From Nocardia sp. NBC_01329 (GTDB lineage Bacteria; Actinomycetota; Actinomycetes; Mycobacteriales; Mycobacteriaceae): a DNA stretch of 64,000 nucleotides. The stretch spans positions 5,798,001 through 5,862,000 of the forward strand of contig NZ_CP108381.1 of assembly GCF_035956715.1 (NCBI RefSeq). Reading direction: 5' to 3'. The position numbers were made by a program, and so were the translations under genes. The notes below the pieces were generated by a model that was not told the origin of the DNA, ran no database searches, and was given only the letters and a program-made list of their open reading frames with translations. Positions within the stretch are counted from its first letter, which is position 1; each line of letters begins with the position of its first letter. Positions 48,854-57,778 of this stretch are shown one piece after another.

Positions 48854-49312
48854 ATGACCGACGCGACGACCCGCTACCTCGGCCCCACCGGTTTCGACCC
48901 GATCTTCAACCGGATCGCCAATCTGCTACCCAAGCTCGGAATCAGCATCGCCGGGTCCCGGTTGCTGGCGGTACGCGGTCGCAAATCCGGAGAGTGGCGG
49001 ACGACCATGGTCAATCTCATGACCGCCGCCGACGGGCAGCGCTACCTCGTCGCGCCGCGCGGGCATACCCAATGGGTGCGCAACCTGCGCGTCGCCGGCG
49101 CCGGCGAGCTGCGACTGGGCCGGCGGACCGAGGTCTTCACCGCGGTAGAGGTCGACGACGCGGACAAGGTTCCGCTGCTGCGGCTCTACCTCGAGCGCTG
49201 GGGCTGGGAAGTCGGGCGATTCTTCGAGGGCATCACGAAGGACTCCACCGATGCCGAACTCGCCGCGATCGCGCCGGGGTTCCCGGTTTTCCGGATCGAC
49301 CGCGTGAGCTGA
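48854..49312 (+). CDS. DUF385 / F420-dependent nitroreductase-like (FDOR-A) protein
   Basis: 152 residues of the split beta-barrel nitroreductase/Ddn superfamily: LLAVRGRKSGEWRTTMVNLM, YLVAPRGHTQWVRNLRVAGA, LRLGRR, then a terminal PGFPVFRIDRVS. Members bind F420 (or flavin/heme) and reduce quinones or nitro compounds. AAAGGAGAACGAG supplies a strong RBS. The two GAGC palindromes indicate regulated expression, perhaps with the divergent alcohol dehydrogenase. Confidence 0.85.
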   Translation: MTDATTRYLGPTGFDPIFNRIANLLPKLGISIAGSRLLAVRGRKSGEWRTTMVNLMTAADGQRYLVAPRGHTQWVRNLRVAGAGELRLGRRTEVFTAVEVDDADKVPLLRLYLERWGWEVGRFFEGITKDSTDAELAAIAPGFPVFRIDRVS

Positions 49313-49336
49313 ACGCCCAGCCGCGGGCCGGCCGGG

Positions 49337-49801
49337 TCACGCCCGGCGGGTCAGCAGGAATTCGATCGCGGCGGCGTAACCCTGTATGCCCATCCCGGCA
49401 ACCACCGCGTCGGCGACGGGCGACACGTAGGAGTGCCGGCGGAACTCCTCGCGCGCATGCACATTGCTGATGTGCACCTCGACGATCGGCACCTCGGGAA
49501 TGACCAGCGCGTCGCGCAAGGCCACGGAGGTATGGGTCAACCCGCCGGGGTTTATCACGATTGCCGACACGGTGCCGTGCGCCCCGTGGATCCGGTCGAT
49601 GAGTTCGCCCTCGGAATTGGACTGGAAATGGGAGATCTCCCGACCGTGCGCCGCCGCGGCCCGACGACACAATTCGATTACATCGTCGAGGGTCTCCGTC
49701 CCGTACACCTCGGGTTGCCGGGTGCCGAGCATATTCAGATTCGGGCCGTTGAGGACCAGAATCGGGCTGCTCGAGGTTTGCGGGAGGGTGCCGTCGGACA
49801 T
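49337..49801 (-). CDS. aroQ: 3-Dehydroquinate dehydratase, type II
   Basis: 154 residues; dehydrates 3-dehydroquinate in the shikimate pathway. It starts with ILVLNGPNLNMLGTRQPEVY (catalytic Arg and Tyr of the flexible loop). It continues FQSNSEGELIDRIH, INPGGLTHTSVALRDAL, and PIVEVHISNVHAREEFRRHS, which carries the catalytic His. Length is typical of the dodecameric type II enzyme. ATG at 49801. No other aro gene is in the window. Confidence 0.95.
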   Translation of the reverse strand: MSDGTLPQTSSSPILVLNGPNLNMLGTRQPEVYGTETLDDVIELCRRAAAAHGREISHFQSNSEGELIDRIHGAHGTVSAIVINPGGLTHTSVALRDALVIPEVPIVEVHISNVHAREEFRRHSYVSPVADAVVAGMGIQGYAAAIEFLLTRRA

Positions 49802-50111
49802 GGCAGCAACCCTACCGACACCTAACCCGTGAGCGGATGATTCTGAGCTACCGTGAGCGGGTATCTCTTCGATGAACGCGGACTGGCGGGGTAACGGCGC
49901 ACCGCTTCCGGTCGATCGGTAGCGTAGCGTCGCCGGGTGTTCTCGGACGCCCCGATAATTGATCATGGTCCGTTGCGCGGCGAGTTGGGCTCGGCCGCAA
50001 CCGCGCACGGTGGGCCGGGGTACGATTTCGGGTTTGCGATCACTCGCAAGCAGGCATTTTTCAGGTACGGTTGTCTTGTTACCGGTGTGACAAGAGTGAA
50101 GAGTGGGCGAC
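49802..50111. other. Divergent intergenic region between aroQ and the PBP-like gene
   Basis: 310 bases. A hyphenated dyad TCTTGT...ACAAGA (50074-50095) lies just upstream of the PBP-like gene. I see no gene or other element. Confidence 0.35.
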
Positions 50112-51785
50112 ATGGACGTGAGGGGATCCCGCCGCTTTCGCTTCCGGGGCGCTATGGCCCTTACGGGGGTGGCGGCTCTGGTAATTGCGATGGGATCGTG
50201 CGGGACCGGGACCGAAACGGCCGGACCCGAATCGGTCGTCGATCGATTCACCCAACGACTCGACGAACACGACTACGCGGGCGCGGCCGAGTTGACCTCG
50301 TACCCGTCGGCGGCTTCGGCAACCCTTCGGCAAATGTTCGAGGGTCTCGAATCGGGGACCGTCGACTACGAGAAGGCGCAATTCATCGGACTCGACGCCG
50401 AATCCGGCATCTTCAACCTCGATGTCGAATGGAGCTTCGGCGAGCGGAAGAACTGGAGCTACGGTCTCCAGGGCAACGTCCGCAAACTCGCCAACGGCTG
50501 GCGGATCTCCTGGGACCCGGCCGTGGTCATGCCCGAGCTCAGCCAGAATCGCTCCGTTCAGCTGGTGCGCACCACGCCCGACCCGGCGCCGAAGGTCGTC
50601 GACAACGTCGGTAAGCCGTTGATGACCCAGCAGGTGATCAACGTGGTCGAACTCGATCCCACCCGGATGCCCGACCAGGTGGCCTCCACCGACGCGCTGG
50701 CCCGCGCCATCGAACCGGTGGCGCCGCTGATCACGGGCGCTGCGCTGCGCGAGGACCTCGCCGCGGCCGGTGGTAAGCCCATCACCGCGGTCAGCCTGCG
50801 CGAGGGCGATTTCGCGATCCTGGAACCTCGAATGGCGCCGATCCCGGGTGTGGTGATGAAACAGGAGCCTCGGCTCATCGTCTCCGATCGCCGGATCTTC
50901 TCGCCGATGCTCGACGCGATGAAGAAGGTCTGGGAACAGAGCCAGGACCAGCACTCCGGCTGGGCCGTGCAACTGTCCGAGAACGGGCGGTTCGTCAAAC
51001 AACTGGCCGGCAACCAGGGCCCGGCCGGTCCCGATATCGCGGGGACCATGGACCAGCGGTTGCAGCGTGCCGCCGAGGACGCGGTGGTCAGCGCCGGTTC
51101 GCCGGCCTCCATCGTCGTCACCCAGCCCTCCACCGGCGCCGTCGTGGCGGCGGCGCAGAACAACTACTCCAGTGCCCAGGGTCCGGTCGCGTTCACCGGT
51201 CTCTACCCGGCCGGCGGCACCATCGACCTGTTCCGGAAAGCGGCCGGAGCTGCCGAGGGGAAGGCACCCGAGGACGTCACCGACCAGGAGGTGATCGAGG
51301 CGGCGGCCATGCTCGGTGTCGGAGTGGACTTCCGGGTTCCCGGGCTGGAGGAAGTGACCGGTCGCCCGGCCGGTGCGGGTGATGCCGAACCGGTTCGCCA
51401 AGGCGGTGGTTCGGACGCGCTGCTGGTGAGCCCCTTCGGGATGGCCATCGCGGCCGCGGCGATCACCAACGGTACGGTCCGCCCGCCGATGCTCGAACGC
51501 GGTCGTCCCGGCGAAACCGACGCACCGATGGGACCGCTTCCGGGCCCGGTCGACGCCGCGCTGCGCGCCGCGCTGCGCGACGGGATGAACGCGCCGCACA
51601 TGGCGCGGCTGCGCGGATTCCGTGATGTCAACGGGTTCTCGGCGAAGGCCGGGGACGACGGTTGGCTGATCGCGAGTATGGGTGATCTGACGTTCGCGAT
51701 CCATATCGCCGATATCGACAGCGGCGATATGGTCGTCCGGATGGGTGAACGGATGCTGCAGGCGCTCGCCCATCCCGACGAGTGA
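50112..51785 (+). CDS. Penicillin-binding-like lipoprotein without the catalytic serine
   Basis: 557 residues. Lipoprotein-type signal (FRGAMALTGVAALVIAMGSC). The NTF2-like MecA_N domain is at about 40-150 (ESVVDRFTQRLDEHDYAGAA), followed by a linker/dimerisation region and a transpeptidase-like domain (about 315-557). Where active enzymes have Y.PGSTFK, this protein reads YPAGGTIDLFRKAAG (near 365-378), so no SxxK is present. The KTG box is replaced by AKAG (near 509). The fold appears intact, so this is probably a non-catalytic cell-wall scaffold or beta-lactam sensor rather than a pseudogene. GTG-rich neighbours; ATG at 50112. Confidence 0.82.
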   Translation: MDVRGSRRFRFRGAMALTGVAALVIAMGSCGTGTETAGPESVVDRFTQRLDEHDYAGAAELTSYPSAASATLRQMFEGLESGTVDYEKAQFIGLDAESGIFNLDVEWSFGERKNWSYGLQGNVRKLANGWRISWDPAVVMPELSQNRSVQLVRTTPDPAPKVVDNVGKPLMTQQVINVVELDPTRMPDQVASTDALARAIEPVAPLITGAALREDLAAAGGKPITAVSLREGDFAILEPRMAPIPGVVMKQEPRLIVSDRRIFSPMLDAMKKVWEQSQDQHSGWAVQLSENGRFVKQLAGNQGPAGPDIAGTMDQRLQRAAEDAVVSAGSPASIVVTQPSTGAVVAAAQNNYSSAQGPVAFTGLYPAGGTIDLFRKAAGAAEGKAPEDVTDQEVIEAAAMLGVGVDFRVPGLEEVTGRPAGAGDAEPVRQGGGSDALLVSPFGMAIAAAAITNGTVRPPMLERGRPGETDAPMGPLPGPVDAALRAALRDGMNAPHMARLRGFRDVNGFSAKAGDDGWLIASMGDLTFAIHIADIDSGDMVVRMGERMLQALAHPDE

Positions 51786-51809
51786 GCCGCGTGGCGGGTA
51801 GCCGGGCGA

Positions 51810-52178
51810 TCACCTGATCGCCCGGACGGCTCCTCGCCAGCCGAGCAGGAACAGCGCGAGTACCACGGCCGCCACCACAATGAAACTGAACGCGGTGCCC
51901 TGCCCCGCCACCACCCGCAGCAGCATGCCGAACACCAGGGTGCACAACCAGATCACCGCCCCGGCGGGCCACAGGCGGGAACCGTCGAACGGTTCGGCAG
52001 CGGCCGACCGGCGAGCGATCGCCGCCGCGACGATCCAGCCCACGGCGAGCCCCACCGCGAAGGGCCAGACCGTGTGCAGCAGACCGGTGAGCACAGCCTC
52101 TTCGTGACTGCGCCGGCCGATGGCGCAGAACACCACCACCAGCACGACGTCGACGGCGATCGCTACGTACCACTTCAC
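51810..52178 (-). CDS. DUF3054-family membrane protein
   Basis: 122 residues with four hydrophobic helices. Starts MKWYVAIAVDVVLVVVFCAI; conserved IGRRSHEEAVLTGLLHTVWP and GLAVGWIV, then WLCTLVFGMLLRVVAGQGTA. These are the DUF3054 features. The GTG at 52178 is preferred because the frame upstream is non-homologous; the overlapping ATG is out of frame. Function unknown. Confidence 0.85.
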   Translation of the reverse strand: MKWYVAIAVDVVLVVVFCAIGRRSHEEAVLTGLLHTVWPFAVGLAVGWIVAAAIARRSAAAEPFDGSRLWPAGAVIWLCTLVFGMLLRVVAGQGTAFSFIVVAAVVLALFLLGWRGAVRAIR

Positions 52179-52233
52179 ATCGAGGAGCCTAGTGGGCGCG
52201 GTCGGGCGCAGCCCATCCGCTGTCCGCGGCGGT

Positions 52234-53337
52234 TCAGGCATTACGCCGGGAGAACTCCTGCTCGTATTCGTCGTCCTCGGCATTGCGGGTGCGGAACAGG
52301 AACGCGAAGACGATCCAGCCGATGATCGCGATCAGCACGAAGCTGACCAGCCGGTACACGAAAGCGGCGGCGACTGCCTGCGCCGCCGGCAATCCGGCGG
52401 CCGCGGTGAGACCGTAGATCAGGGTCGCGTCCACATAGACGATTCCGCCCGGCGCGAAGGGGATCGAACCTACGGCCTTGCCCGCCGCGAACGCGATCAG
52501 CAGTCCCGCCCACCGCGGATCACCGCCGATGGCATAACAGGCCGCACCCAGGCAGGCCACATCGGCCAGCCGGTGGACAACCGCCCACCAGGTGACCCAC
52601 GCGCCGTCCCGGGTACCCAGTTTCACCGATTCGACCTGGTCGAGCATTTCCCGCATCTTGTCGATACCGGTGTTCGGCGGGCGTTTGCGCGCCCGGTTCA
52701 CCAGGATCAGCGCTCGGCGCAGTACCCCCTCGAAGGTGCCCGGATGCCGGGAGGCATAGTTGCCCGCCCAGACCAGGGCCACCACCGCGGCCACCGAAAC
52801 GAGCAGGTTGACCGGCCCCACCCGGCCGCCCACCAGCACGGTACCGAGCACCCCGATGAGAGCCAGGCCCGCCGCGGAGACGACCCCGGAGAACACCAGT
52901 TGCCACGAGGCCACCACCGGGCTGGCGCCCCAGCGCCTGGTCTGCCGGTAGGTGAATGCCGTGGAGAACACCTGACCTGCGGGCAGGGTCACCGACATGG
53001 CGGTGGCGCCGTAGACGACCGCCACCGATCCGTGCTGGCTCACCTCGACACCGCCGGCGTGCAGGAGCCGTTTCTGGACGTATCCGAAACCGGTCATGGA
53101 CAGCATTTGCGCCGCGATACACAGGGCGACCCAGCCCCAATGGATCTCGGTGAGTTTCTGCCACGATTCGTGTAATCGGGGCCACAGATAGAAAGCCTCG
53201 CCGATCAACAGCAGAAGTACGATCGAAACGGCCAGCCATTTGAGCCAGCGGAATTTCCGGTGGCGATTCCCGGCGAGCCCCGGTTCCCCGGCCGGAGGCA
53301 CAGCGGCAGTACCCGCTGCATCACCGTTGGCCGTCAC
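52234..53337 (-). CDS. Flippase-like/LPG-synthase-TM family membrane protein
   Basis: 367 residues with a soluble N-terminus of about 25 residues and eight or more predicted helices. GWVALCIAAQMLSMTGFGYV, VTLPAGQVFSTAFTYRQTRR, WGASPVVASWQLVFSGVVSA and SIPFAPGGIVYVDATLIYGL match PF03706 (lysylphosphatidylglycerol synthetase TM region, UPF0104). Without a catalytic GNAT domain these are usually regarded as lipid flippases or glycolipid-linked proteins. Position beside DUF3054 and a cyclase gives no further clue. Confidence 0.85.
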   Translation of the reverse strand: MTANGDAAGTAAVPPAGEPGLAGNRHRKFRWLKWLAVSIVLLLLIGEAFYLWPRLHESWQKLTEIHWGWVALCIAAQMLSMTGFGYVQKRLLHAGGVEVSQHGSVAVVYGATAMSVTLPAGQVFSTAFTYRQTRRWGASPVVASWQLVFSGVVSAAGLALIGVLGTVLVGGRVGPVNLLVSVAAVVALVWAGNYASRHPGTFEGVLRRALILVNRARKRPPNTGIDKMREMLDQVESVKLGTRDGAWVTWWAVVHRLADVACLGAACYAIGGDPRWAGLLIAFAAGKAVGSIPFAPGGIVYVDATLIYGLTAAAGLPAAQAVAAAFVYRLVSFVLIAIIGWIVFAFLFRTRNAEDDEYEQEFSRRNA

Positions 53338-53403
53338 GGGCCCAGCCTAATGGACACCCCTGGCCGGGGTCCGCTGCCTGCTCCTATACCTCGGCAGGCG
53401 GAT

Positions 53404-54915
53404 CTAGGAGACGCTTTCGCTCGGCCAGGACAGCCGCGTCTTGCGGCGCCGGCCGCGTAGCTGCACTTCCTCGCCCGCCGTCCAGTTCCGCTGCTCGCTG
53501 TCCTCGGCGAAGTACAGCGCCGAACCGGAGGCCAGCACCCGGCCCGGATGATCCTTGGCGAGTTCGGTGAGGCGTGAGGCCTCGTTCACCGGGTCACCGA
53601 TCACGGTGTATTCGAAGCGGTTGGCGGCACCGATATTCCCCGCGACAGCCAAACCGGCGGAAATTCCGATACCGATATCCAGTCCGGAAACCGTACGCAG
53701 TGCCTCGCGCAGATCACGCGCGGCGGCCAGCGCGGCGGTGGGTGCGTCCGGCCGGTCCAGTGGGGCGCCGAAAATCGCGAGTGCGGCGTCCCCGACGAAT
53801 TTGTTCACGAATCCGTGATGACGGTCGATGACATCGACCACCACCCGGAAGAACTCGTTGAGCAGGCTGACCACCTCGGTGGGCGGATGCTCGGCGGCCG
53901 TCGCGGTGGAACCGACCATATCCACGAACAGGACTGCCACGAACCGGGTTTCCCCGCCCAGCTCGGTGCCGTAGTCGAGGGCGCGCTGAGCTACCTCGGC
54001 GCCGACGTGCTGGCCGAACAGTTCCTGGAGCCGCTGCCGGGTCGCCGCCTCCTCCATCATCCGGTTGAAACCGACCTGTAGCAGCCCGATCTCACTACCG
54101 TCGAAAACCTCCACCTGCACATCACGGGCGCCGTTCTGCACCTGGTCGATGGCCTGGCTGAGCTGGCGGACCGGGTCGGAGATACTGGAGGCGGTCAGCA
54201 TGGACAGGGCCAGCGCCTGCATGATCACCACACCGCAGAGCAGCAGGATCGATACCGCCAGCGACTGCGCCGAGAACTTCACATCCGACGAGATCTGGGT
54301 GACACACAGCAGTACGATCGCGATGGTGGGGGCGAAGGTCCCCATTCCCCAGGTCATGGCCATCCGGGTACCGACGCCGGGAGTGAGCGTGTGGTCGAAA
54401 CGGCCCGCCGTGAGGGCCTCGGCCGCTACCGGCCGCAGAATACGTTCACCGAGCATGTAGGTGAAACCGAACACGATGGTCGCGGCCATACATTCGGTGA
54501 TGATCACTGCCCCGGCCAGGGCCGGGGTCTCGGAGATGATCGCCGCGCCGAGCACACCGCCGCCGAGCACCCACAGGGCGAGATGCAGGATCGCCTGCCG
54601 CAGCGGCGCGTGCAGGGCCGCCATCTGCTCCTGGCGACTGGGCGGTCCGCCACGCACCTGCCAGCGCATCACCGGCCGCAGCATCAGGGCCGAGGCGGTC
54701 AAGCTGAGGACACCGCCGGTGAGGAACACGATGGCCGGGACAAGCAGGCCGACCTGCCGGGTGCCCGGTTCCTCACCCTCGGGGACCGGTAACCCGTACT
54801 GGATGAACGCCCACACCAGAACAGCACCGAACGCGTTCGCGAGCAACATCGAGGTCAGGTACAGGGGCCAGCGCGTATGCATGGTCTGTTTGACCGCTTC
54901 CAATGGCGCTGACAC
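53404..54915 (-). CDS. Membrane-bound class III adenylate/guanylate cyclase (six-TM, HAMP)
   Basis: 503 residues. Six helices (about 15-230), a HAMP domain (SSISDPVRQLSQAIDQVQNG) and a class III cyclase domain (about 315-480). Metal-binding Asp residues are in VLFVDMVGST and KFVGDAALAIFG; the purine-binding/transition-state region is NRFEYTVIGDPVNEASRL. The architecture equals mycobacterial Rv1318c-Rv1320c and Rv3645. GTG at 54915 lies seven bases after TAGATT on the coding strand, which may act as a -10 for a leaderless mRNA. A membrane stimulus is presumably converted to cAMP. Confidence 0.9.
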   Translation of the reverse strand: MSAPLEAVKQTMHTRWPLYLTSMLLANAFGAVLVWAFIQYGLPVPEGEEPGTRQVGLLVPAIVFLTGGVLSLTASALMLRPVMRWQVRGGPPSRQEQMAALHAPLRQAILHLALWVLGGGVLGAAIISETPALAGAVIITECMAATIVFGFTYMLGERILRPVAAEALTAGRFDHTLTPGVGTRMAMTWGMGTFAPTIAIVLLCVTQISSDVKFSAQSLAVSILLLCGVVIMQALALSMLTASSISDPVRQLSQAIDQVQNGARDVQVEVFDGSEIGLLQVGFNRMMEEAATRQRLQELFGQHVGAEVAQRALDYGTELGGETRFVAVLFVDMVGSTATAAEHPPTEVVSLLNEFFRVVVDVIDRHHGFVNKFVGDAALAIFGAPLDRPDAPTAALAAARDLREALRTVSGLDIGIGISAGLAVAGNIGAANRFEYTVIGDPVNEASRLTELAKDHPGRVLASGSALYFAEDSEQRNWTAGEEVQLRGRRRKTRLSWPSESVS

Positions 54916-55044
54916 GTGTACCAATCTAGCGCCCGGGGCCGACGGTCCCGTGCTGCCGGGTTGCGGCGACGCGGAAACCCGTTCGAACGAGCGTTCGGGC
55001 CTATCCCGCTGTTCGTTGCCGGCGGCGCGCCGTTCCGACGCCGT

Positions 55045-55365
55045 TCACCAGTCCCGGCCGGCGATCAACTCCTCCGCATCCGCGTCCTGGAAACCATAGG
55101 CACGGGCCACGAACCAGAAGTCCTCGCCTATCTCCCCACGAGCCACAGTCTCGATTTCGCTGCCCGCCGAGTCGAACTCGGCCTCCAGCGCATTGAACTC
55201 CTCGGTGGCGGCCTGGGTGAGGACGTACAGCGCGGCCAGGTCGACAGGCTGCTCGACCTCGATACGCTCGCACAACCTCAGCAAGATCGTCTTACCCCGG
55301 TCCACCAGATGGTCGGGGTAGAAGTCGTCCTCGTACAGAAATTGCAGAAAATGGTGTGTGATCAC
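55045..55365 (-). CDS. DUF5713-type small protein
   Basis: 106 residues. HHFLQFLYEDDFYPDHLVDR, GKTILLRLCERIE and the C-terminal DFWFVARAYGFQDADAEELI are characteristic of DUF5713. Acidic, mostly helical and soluble. Function unknown; related proteins often occur singly. ATG at 55365. Confidence 0.8.
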   Translation of the reverse strand: MITHHFLQFLYEDDFYPDHLVDRGKTILLRLCERIEVEQPVDLAALYVLTQAATEEFNALEAEFDSAGSEIETVARGEIGEDFWFVARAYGFQDADAEELIAGRDW

Positions 55366-55529
55366 CTGCGGATTACTGACCGGTATGATGTCCTGCTCTC
55401 GGTCTTCGATACGGCCCCGGAGATCATTCCATATGCCACCGCGCCTCGGGGAGAGCGCCTCTGCATCAGCTCCACCGTGGCGGTCCTTCGCTTCCCCGGG
55501 CCTGTCCCGTCCTACTTGCGCCGATATAT

Positions 55530-56396
55530 CTATCGGCGCGTCCGGGGGAGTCCGCCGCGGAACTGGCGACGCCGTTCGATCGCCGTCCGAATCAACCCCC
55601 GGGCTGCGTCCCCGGTGACCGACATCATCGCCAGAATGTCGAACGCTCGTCCGTACATGTCGACCTCCCTCGGTTGAGTGATGGTCAGCTCCGCGGAGAT
55701 CCCCTCCACCAGCACCGTTGTGTTGTCGAACATCGAAAAGTTCGTTGGCGGGAACGGGATCTCCGCGGCGGCCGACACGATTCCGAAGCTCACCCGCGGG
55801 AGTCCGGTGACAGCGAGCAAGCGGTCGAGCTGGCCGATCATCACGGGATCGCCGCCGACTGTGGTCGACAGCGCCTGTTCGCCGATCAGCAAGTGGAATC
55901 GGCGGTTCCCTCGATACATCAGCTGCTGGCGCTCGAGGCGTTTGGCTACGCCGGCCTCTATGTCGCCGGGTGTCCGATAGAAGCTGCTCACGTTCTGAAG
56001 AACAACCGCAGCGTATTCGGCGGTTTGGAGGAATCCGGGCATGAAGTACGGGTTGTAGATTCGGATGATCTCAGCAGCCTCGGTCAAGCCGACCAGTGCA
56101 TGCTGGCGTCTCTTGGTGCCGGTCCCGAGCACCTTGCGCCACTCCTGGTATGCGGCGTCGATGTTGTCGAGACCGGCCACCAGGTCCGGGATTCGATCCA
56201 AGGCGTTGCAGTGCTCGCACCACGACCGGATATCGTCACGGGACGGTTTGATCTTGCCGTACTCGATCTTCGGCACCTTGGTTTGGTGCCAACCACTCCG
56301 GCGGGCCAGCTCCGCGCCGGACAAGCCAGCGTCGAGACGAAGCTCCCGGAGCCGACCCCCGAGAGCTTCGCGCTGTTGGTGGATGGAGCCGGTCAC
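55530..56396 (-). CDS. XRE-family regulator with DUF5753 domain
   Basis: 288 residues. The helix-turn-helix (LRELRLDAGLSGAELARRSG, then WHQTKVPKIEYGKIKPS) is followed by DUF5753 (about 95-285; IRIYNPYFMPGFLQTAEYAA, EQALSTTVGGDPVMIGQLDR). This is a very common actinobacterial regulator type normally paired with a small partner; here the partner is the DUF6879 protein. Its GTG start overlaps the DUF6879 stop (GTGA). Target and signal are unknown. Confidence 0.88.
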   Translation of the reverse strand: MTGSIHQQREALGGRLRELRLDAGLSGAELARRSGWHQTKVPKIEYGKIKPSRDDIRSWCEHCNALDRIPDLVAGLDNIDAAYQEWRKVLGTGTKRRQHALVGLTEAAEIIRIYNPYFMPGFLQTAEYAAVVLQNVSSFYRTPGDIEAGVAKRLERQQLMYRGNRRFHLLIGEQALSTTVGGDPVMIGQLDRLLAVTGLPRVSFGIVSAAAEIPFPPTNFSMFDNTTVLVEGISAELTITQPREVDMYGRAFDILAMMSVTGDAARGLIRTAIERRRQFRGGLPRTRR

Positions 56397-56905
56397 GTCG
56401 TGACGTACTCCGTGTACGGCGTTGCCAGCTTCCACAACCTGTCCCGAACACCGCGGCAGTAGTCCACGATCCTCGGATCTTTCGTGACTGCCGCTCCTGC
56501 GGGCTCGCCGCCGTCACCTGCAAGGTTATAGACGACCCGCTCGTCATCGAACAGCCAGAAGTCATCCGGTGGGACCTCTCCGGCATCCCGTCGCGGCAGG
56601 TACCGGATATCTTCTCCCGACTGGATATTGCGATCGGTGACGGACAGCAGCCATCGGTGGTAGTCGCTGTGCGGGACGGTCACGACCCGGACGCGAGTCA
56701 CCGGAATGCCTCGATCGGTGACCTTACGCATGAGCGCATGCCAAGGCGCCGGTGGTTCATCCGATGCCGGCTCACCTGCGAGGAACGCCCGAAATCGGCT
56801 GTTCTCGGACGGTTCGACGTAGACGTCTCGCACTTCGAGATGAAACGCGCTGTGCTGTAGCCCATTGAACCAATCCGCCCAGGGATCACCCTCGACCAGC
56901 AGCAT
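56393..56905 (-). CDS. DUF6879-family protein
   Basis: 170 residues. FHLEVRDVYVEPSENSRFRA, VTRVRVVTVPHSDYHRWLLS, NIQSGEDIRYLPRRDA and DDFWLFDDERVVYNLAGDGG identify DUF6879, a partner of XRE/DUF5753 regulators. The ATG at 56905 overlaps the end of the upstream small gene by 20 bases, and its stop overlaps the regulator start. It acts as part of a three-gene module of unknown output. Confidence 0.82.
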   Translation of the reverse strand: MLLVEGDPWADWFNGLQHSAFHLEVRDVYVEPSENSRFRAFLAGEPASDEPPAPWHALMRKVTDRGIPVTRVRVVTVPHSDYHRWLLSVTDRNIQSGEDIRYLPRRDAGEVPPDDFWLFDDERVVYNLAGDGGEPAGAAVTKDPRIVDYCRGVRDRLWKLATPYTEYVTT

Positions 56906-57218
56906 CGCCGAAAAACGTCCTCTCTCGTTTCGCGACCAGGATCGCAGCCTCGTCACTGGCTAGATCGAGCTGGCCCATCACCGCTGGTTCGGTCACAGGC
57001 CGACCGCTGAGCCGGAACGTACCTCTTCCGGTGTCGGTCATGGTCGCACCCAGGTAGGTGTCGGGCTCGGTGAATCCTGTCAGCAAGTGTGGTATCTCGA
57101 CCGTGCCGAGTGTGCCTGTCTCCCATCCCTGAACCAGGTAACTGCCCTGGTCTGTTGCATACAGAGTGGGGCAACCCTGGGATTCGCTTCCACCTCTTCC
57201 GAGGAACCTCAACCGCAT
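56886..57218 (-). CDS. Small protein of the DUF6879/XRE module
   Basis: 110 residues starting MRLRFLGRGGSESQGCPTLY. It continues ATDQGSYLVQGWETGTLGTV and a small beta-rich domain (FRLSGRPVTEPAVMGQLDLA). Similar short proteins precede DUF6879 genes in other actinobacteria, as I recall. The 20-base overlap with the DUF6879 start supports an operon and a real gene. No catalytic motif is seen. Confidence 0.75.
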   Translation of the reverse strand: MRLRFLGRGGSESQGCPTLYATDQGSYLVQGWETGTLGTVEIPHLLTGFTEPDTYLGATMTDTGRGTFRLSGRPVTEPAVMGQLDLASDEAAILVAKRERTFFGDAAGRG

Positions 57219-57442
57219 CGCGTGAATCTCCTGTCAGCTATGCACGAGCATGATGGCATCCATGCCAGTGTGACTGGGTAATTTCACTAGGTAGTAGAGA
57301 TTTTTCAATCTTGTGCATTGTTGTGCATGACGATGGCCTTTCTCCGGAGATGTTCGTAGCTTCGTCTCAGCCGCCGCGCCGGGTGTCGTCTCCTCGGCGT
57401 GGCGTGCAAGCCAACGACGAACAAGACGAACAAAGGGTATTC

Positions 57443-57673
57443 ATGGTGTTCTCGGTCGAGGTGAGTTGCTGTGGGTCGCAGTGGTACCTGTATTCGCCGG
57501 CCTTCGGGGTATCGCGGTTCGTATCGGATAAGGGGCGTATCCGGGAGGAAGCGCACGCGATGATCACGAAGTGTGGTGCTGCTCCGTCCGAGTTCGACAT
57601 CGATCTGGAATTGGGCCGGGTCGTCGACAGAGCCGCGCTGCTGGGGATCGGGCCGGTCCGGGATCAGCCGTGA
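57443..57673 (+). CDS. Small HicB-like protein
   Basis: 76 residues: MVFSVEVSCCGSQWYLYSPA, FGVSRFVSDKGRIREEAHAM, ITKCGAAPSEFDIDLELG. The strand-strand-helix pattern (x-W-x-x-x-x-P-x-x-G-V-S plus a helix rich in Glu/Ala) resembles the degenerate RNase H-like HicB antitoxin fold. ATG at 57443 has AAAGGG upstream; an earlier in-frame start adds a non-homologous leader. No HicA toxin gene is adjacent, so it is an orphan or a regulator. Confidence 0.6.
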   Translation: MVFSVEVSCCGSQWYLYSPAFGVSRFVSDKGRIREEAHAMITKCGAAPSEFDIDLELGRVVDRAALLGIGPVRDQP

Positions 57674-57778
57674 GACAGCCCGCCGGAGCCCTGTCTCGAA
57701 ACTCGGCGGCCGGGCTCCCGGCGTGCGCTTTCCACGCACCTCCGCAACCTTCCGGCAGCCGTGACTAGGCTCGGCCGG

